This document shows, piece after piece, positions 54,601 through 60,600 of a DNA stretch of 64,000 nucleotides. The position numbers and the translations under genes were made by a program. The notes beneath the pieces were generated by a model. It did no database searches. It was not told the DNA's origin and saw only the letters and a program-made list of their open reading frames with translations. How positions within the stretch are numbered: position 1 is the first letter of the stretch; the number at the start of each line of letters is the position of its first letter. Origin of the DNA: Atherinomorus stipes (taxonomy: Eukaryota > Chordata > Actinopteri > Atheriniformes > Atherinidae); assembly GCA_023101725.1 (NCBI GenBank), contig JALJCO010003012.1:551001-615000 (forward strand). Reading direction: 5' to 3'.

Positions 54601-57600
54601 CGCTCTTTCTCAGTCCTTTCATTCTGTTCCACTAACTTTCATTTTTCCATTGTTAAGCCCAGCAGTATGGTATGGAATGCTGTTATAAACAAATGTTTAA
54701 TTAAAGAAATAAATTGAATAAACAGGATATCGAGGGGAGCCTTGCGTTCATAAGGCTCCCCTGTGGCAAAGCAAAACTGTTCAACACAATAAAGCAACTG
54801 GATCTCAATTCCGCTTGCTATGATGCTGGACAGGACAAGTTAAAAAGAGAAGAAAAAAAGAAACAATGGGGTCATGGGACCCCATTGTTTGAAGGTACAG
54901 TATGTAAGAATTACTGACATCTAGTGGTAAAGATGGGTATTTGAAAAAAAAGATGTTTTCTTTCAAATTCCAGGTACTGTTGTGATTGTATGGTGGCCGT
55001 TAGTGGCCAAAATTCTCCCAGACATAAATATTTTTTGTATCTAAATGGATCTAGTCTCCAGTGTAGCTATGACTGTACTATGAGTAACTATTTTTCAAGT
55101 CTTTTAAGGCATCACTTATCCCAAACAGTGTTTTAACTCCCACTAAACAAAGCTGGTACAGCAGTTTTGTTGTTCAAATGGTTCTTACTTCACTCACATT
55201 GTTTTGTCCATTCAGGGACACCGTAGTAAAAATGATGGAACAAATATAGCAGCCTCCATATGTGCACCGCCCAGCAAGTAGATATAAATGACTCATTCTA
55301 AGAAAATAAACATATAACAGCTATTCTAGTGCAGCAATTACACATCAGTAGAAACACAGTTTTGAATTACATATCAAATTTTTCTGCCATTGTCCTTTGG
55401 TTTTTCACATACTGTACCTTTAAGGCACAGGCCAAGGCAGAGAGAATGACTTGTCTACATGCAGGGAAAAAAAAAAAAAAAAAAATCTTTGTAAGCCCTG
55501 CCCCCATGGTAGGTTTACATGCTGTCATGCAAACCTAGGACTTTAAAACTTCAGATCACAAGAAAAGCACACTGTACAGTGACAATTATACAACCAACCA
55601 CCAACTCTGGAAAAGCTGCAGCGGGAACTTGTATAATTAGTAAATAAAGATGATGGACTGTAATGCAGTTGACCAGATTTGAGGGTCTGCAAAACTGTCT
55701 GCTGGCCAGGCTTCATGAAAATGTCTGATGATAGTGATGCTGCGCAAAAACAGAAGAAAAGCCTGGTGTTGCAGACAAAACAGCTTAAAAAATACCCTAA
55801 AGGGAAGGTATGAACCTTGAATAGTCATGAATATTGGTAAAAGAACACATCATAAACCATCATAGTCATCATCCTGCTAAACAATCACGTGAAAGAAAAC
55901 TTAGTGTTGTGTGTACATCACAGCTAAATGTGCACATACAAGTTTCCCTAAAATTCAGTGGTATAATGTGCTGCTCGGCAGTAACCTCTGTCATAATGAC
56001 TGGGGAACCAAGGAAGTGAAACCAGCCTTAATCCTGGCGTTACACTTGGAATCCTGCCGTAGCTCACCTCTCGAGGGGGAGAGGTTGAGAAAGTTAAACC
56101 CGCTCTAACACTCTGCTTGAGTTCATCCACGTTAATCCCGTTGTAATCTGGATCAGAACATGAGGGTTTACAACTAATGACAGCCAACTAGTTAGATTTC
56201 AGTGGTTCACCGCAGCTTGGTTTAACCAGGGATTAACTGGGCCTTAGGACTAACACTGGATAGAAGCTAGCATGACTGAGTAGGGAACTTGCTGGTGCAA
56301 AGGAAAAGAAAAGAGAGACACAAACCAGAGAGAAGAGTCATCAGTGTGATTTTCTACCTGCGACTGAGGCAGGTGTTTGGTCGTATGTGAGTGGACTGGT
56401 TAAAACCACTGACTCAGCCAGTGTGCACATGATTTCATCTGACTGATGCTACCGGATGGTTATGAAACACATGCACACATCATGAAATATTGCATCACAT
56501 ACCATTTTTGCACTGTGTTACTGTATTTCTCCATGATACAAGCACTAATGGTTGACTTGGCATCTCATATCTGTTACTGGATGAAAGACCTCATAACAAG
56601 GCCTAATCTGGACACTATGGCTTTCTTGTGACCATAATTAGGAACTTGTGCTTTGGCGAAATAAACAACCCCCATTAAATATGATGAAAAACACATTTGA
56701 CTCTCATGACCTGACAAACCTCATTTGGCCTGTCATTTGAGTGATCATGGCTGTCACATGACTACCCAAGATGACCCTCAGTCAATAATAAATTTATTCT
56801 TATCTTAATCCTCTTTAGGAAATCTTTTGGTCTACTTTTTGTTTTTAGTCTGTTCATGTTTGGACCCAATTAGATGTGAGAGGTTGACAAACAGAGCGGT
56901 CATCCTGTCTTGTTTAGCTATTCAGATGATGTAGACAGAGATATATGTAAGATGACAACAGAATAAAGCTTGTGATTTAGATTTAAGTTGCATAAGGAGA
57001 AGTTTTTCACTGGATTAACACAGTTGGGGTTTTTTCCTGTGGGATCATGGCCCAGCTGATTAAGCAAAGAAAGCATGAAAGTGAAACCATTCTCCAGCTT
57101 TATGGCCTCCAAACTCTCAAAATTGGCCTTATACTGCTGAGCTTAGAAGTTGGCTGTAAAGGTGCTAGTTCCAATCCAACTAACCACTTCAGTTTCGTGA
57201 GCTGGTTTTAGCACTTACAGGTTTGACACTTACTTACAGGTCACAGTTTGACTGATTCATAGATTCCACTTGAGATATGGCCTGTTGAGGGAAGGAGGAA
57301 AACAAGCAAAGGTTCATCTTTAAGGCCTTTACACACCTACTCCGAATATTTCGTCCGAAAGATTCGCACGGCAAAAGCTTTAATCAAATTAATATCAAGT
57401 CAACGGGAGCGTTCACATCAGTGACAAAATTTTGTCTTGCGATTTTGCGACGTTTATTTTTTCGAACTGAGGTCGATTTTCTTAATATTTGCATCCGACA
57501 GATACACAATCCACCAATCAGAGAAGGCGCTCTGACGTCACAGAGCTGGTCGCAAGCAAAAAGAGAAAGGAAAAAGAGAGAGGTGTCGCTTGGTCGCTGT

Positions 57601-60600
57601 TATTGCATCATTATGGCTCAGGTGTTATCACCTTCATGTCGCAGCACTCTTGTTTGGCAAACGGGGCTGTGGGGGGGTTTCACAGCTGAAGTAGCAGTGT
57701 TTTCCCTACACGTTGTAGCCATTCGAGGTTATTAGCTACAGGTGTTGTATTTAAAATCCCCATTTGGCATCTCCACGGTGAGATCAGCTGTTTTCAGCAT
57801 CCAGAAGTTTCCCTGCAGCCGCCTCCCCCTTCTCTCCGTCACTGCTGCATGTGCTCACGTTCCTCTGGAATAACGGATGCGAGTTTGTTCTATAGCATCA
57901 TCGTAATTTCGCGTCAGACTAGGTGTGTATAGACAAAGACGTCGATATTTCACCTCCGAATTATTCGCAATTTCGTGCAGTTTATTCGCATCGGCCCCGG
58001 TGTGTAAAGGCCTTTACTTGTTGCTGACAAAAACAGAGCAGTCTGCGTAGCTGCTGCTGTTCTTTATCCTTTTGGTTCCTAAGGCATTTGACCTTTTGGG
58101 CCTTTTCCTCATGTGCTTTGACCTTGTATTTCAAGTGTTTGACCTCCTTTCAACACCATCACCAATGAATGGATGAAACGTTTAAAGATAAAGGGGATGG
58201 TCAAACCTTATAAGCTGCATATGATGCAGACAAAAACAGACAGATTTGAAGTCAGGCATGGTTAGTTCAGGAAAATATGCGCTGCACACGTTAAAGATCC
58301 ACAACACAACTTTTAGACCTTAAAAATGTGTTTATATGTTTCTGACTCATTTTGATGGCACACCATCATTCATTATGCGTATTTTTGAGCCGTCACTGCC
58401 CAGCGGCATCCCGAGGCTCAGAAACTGCATTTTGTAACTTTGACTGTACATCAGGAATGGGGCCTGCAATGTTGCAGATGACTATTGGTTGAACAGCGCG
58501 TCACTTACTCGCAAACAGATATGATCCAGATATGAACACAGCAGGTGTTTTGATCGTGCATCATGTCGGATTTGACAAAGGAGTGCAAGGAAACATTATT
58601 AAAGCAGGAGAGGAAAAGAAAGAGAGGAAGGGACAAAACAAGAGTCAAGATAAGACTGTCTTTTACTGGCTGGAGTGAGCTTACAGTACAGGTACGATGC
58701 AAGATGGACGCTAGTTTAGCCGTCGATAGGGGGCGCGTCACTGAGAAAACTGCTAACGTTGTGGGTCTTTAATGAGTGACAATTTTCTTGTATTTCAGTT
58801 CAAACTTTGAGCATGCTTTGTTTCACATTGCTTCAGTAAAGCTGCTTAGAAGCACCCAGCAGAGGATGGTTGCAGGTTTGGCTGCTTCCTTTCAGTTAGT
58901 TGTAAAGCAGCGGTAGGGAACCCTGGTCCTCAGGGGCCCGTGTCCCTTCAGGCTTTCCATTTCTCCCCTCTCCAGCACACCTGATTCAAATCAAATGGAT
59001 CTAACAGCCAATCAAGTTCTGCACAGACTCATTAATTTGAATTAGGTGTGTAGGTGCAAGGACAAGTGGAAGACCTGCAAGATACGGGCCAAGGTCCCCC
59101 ACCCCTGTTGTAACGCAAGGTATTAATGAGGAGGACAAAACATAAAGGGCGCTTCCTGAATTAAAAGGTAAGGTCCGGGGGGTTCCACCGTTTCTGTTTG
59201 TAAACACTTTTCAGCCCCACCCCTCCGGCTAATGGCTGCATCGTTGCTCAGCCCCAAGCCTCTCCTTCAAAACTTGGAAGTGGGTGAAAGCCAAACTAAT
59301 ATTAACCCTGGTTTTCGAGCGTGCACTATCTAAAGCTCTTTTCACTGCAAAATACTCCCTTTTCTTTGCTTTATCTGCCATTTTTATCGAGAATTTGAGG
59401 AAATCTGGTGTCGGTTCTAGTTGACGTTTAAAGAAAGGGGAAAAAAACGCCCTTAGCTCTGTCATTGGCTGGAGACAATATGCAACGCTCTGCCCAGAAA
59501 TGTCCTGAACACACCAAAACAAAGGGAAAAAAATTAAATGCAGTCAGGGGAGGGGGAGTTGCAAATAAAACTCACTGTCACATGAGAGTAGAGGCCCATA
59601 GGTGCGGTTTGAGCCATATTTCACTCACACAAGTCTTGTGTTCATTTTCAGGGGGAAAACTCCGGACACTACCTTTAAGCATATGAAATAAACAAATAAG
59701 AAAGAGGCAGGTTTGAATTTAAGACTAAGAATCCTAATTGGAAAATGCAGATAAAATGCACTTTTTATTTAGTAAAACTTCTGTGTCTCCTGATGCTTTT
59801 GTTCATCTTCCTTTATTTCACTTCTCAGCTAAATAATAAACTGATCTATGCTGCGAACCTAAACCCAAAGAAAAGACACTAACATATACATCCAAACAAG
59901 CCACAGAAACTGGTGTTTTAGCACATTTCTGACAACTGCAACAGGCACATGGAGACAGGCACATGTGGGATGTGTGCAGTTTTCTCGACTCAGAGCCAAC
60001 TCAGCCTCCAGTTTGTCTTCGCTCTGGCTGAGGACAATGCCGTCTCTGCTTTGGTCCTTGGTTTTTGTTCTCAGCTCATCTCTCTCCTTGTGCAGAGTTA
60101 ATTCTCCATTAGTTATTGGGGGTTTCTCTAAACTCTACAGACCATGCCCGCCTCCGATGTGCGCCGCTGCAGTACAGCTGAGAAAAGCAGCTCAATACCT
60201 AGACACCGATAAACTCCACGAAACTCTACCGGGAAACAAAACTCATTCGTTCCTTCATTCTACTTAAAGTATTGGTGAAATGAAGGAGTTTTGTTGCAGA
60301 TAATGCCTTATAGAGAGACTGCCCTGTGTCTACCATTATATGGATGTAGGCGGAAGGGCGACTCTACGAAATATCTTCCGAAGGGGTCAAAGTGATACAT
60401 TTATTCACCGGTAAAATTTCTGTATGTAATAAACTCCAAGAAATAAGATCCAGGTTGAAAAAAAAAAAAAAGTTGTCCTTTAAAAAGAAAAGGAAAAAAA
60501 ATAGAGATGCGCGACATCATCAGTCCGATATCAGTATCGGCTGATATTGGCTATAAACTGAACATCAACGTTGGCTGATATTAACCCAATATTGGATGGT

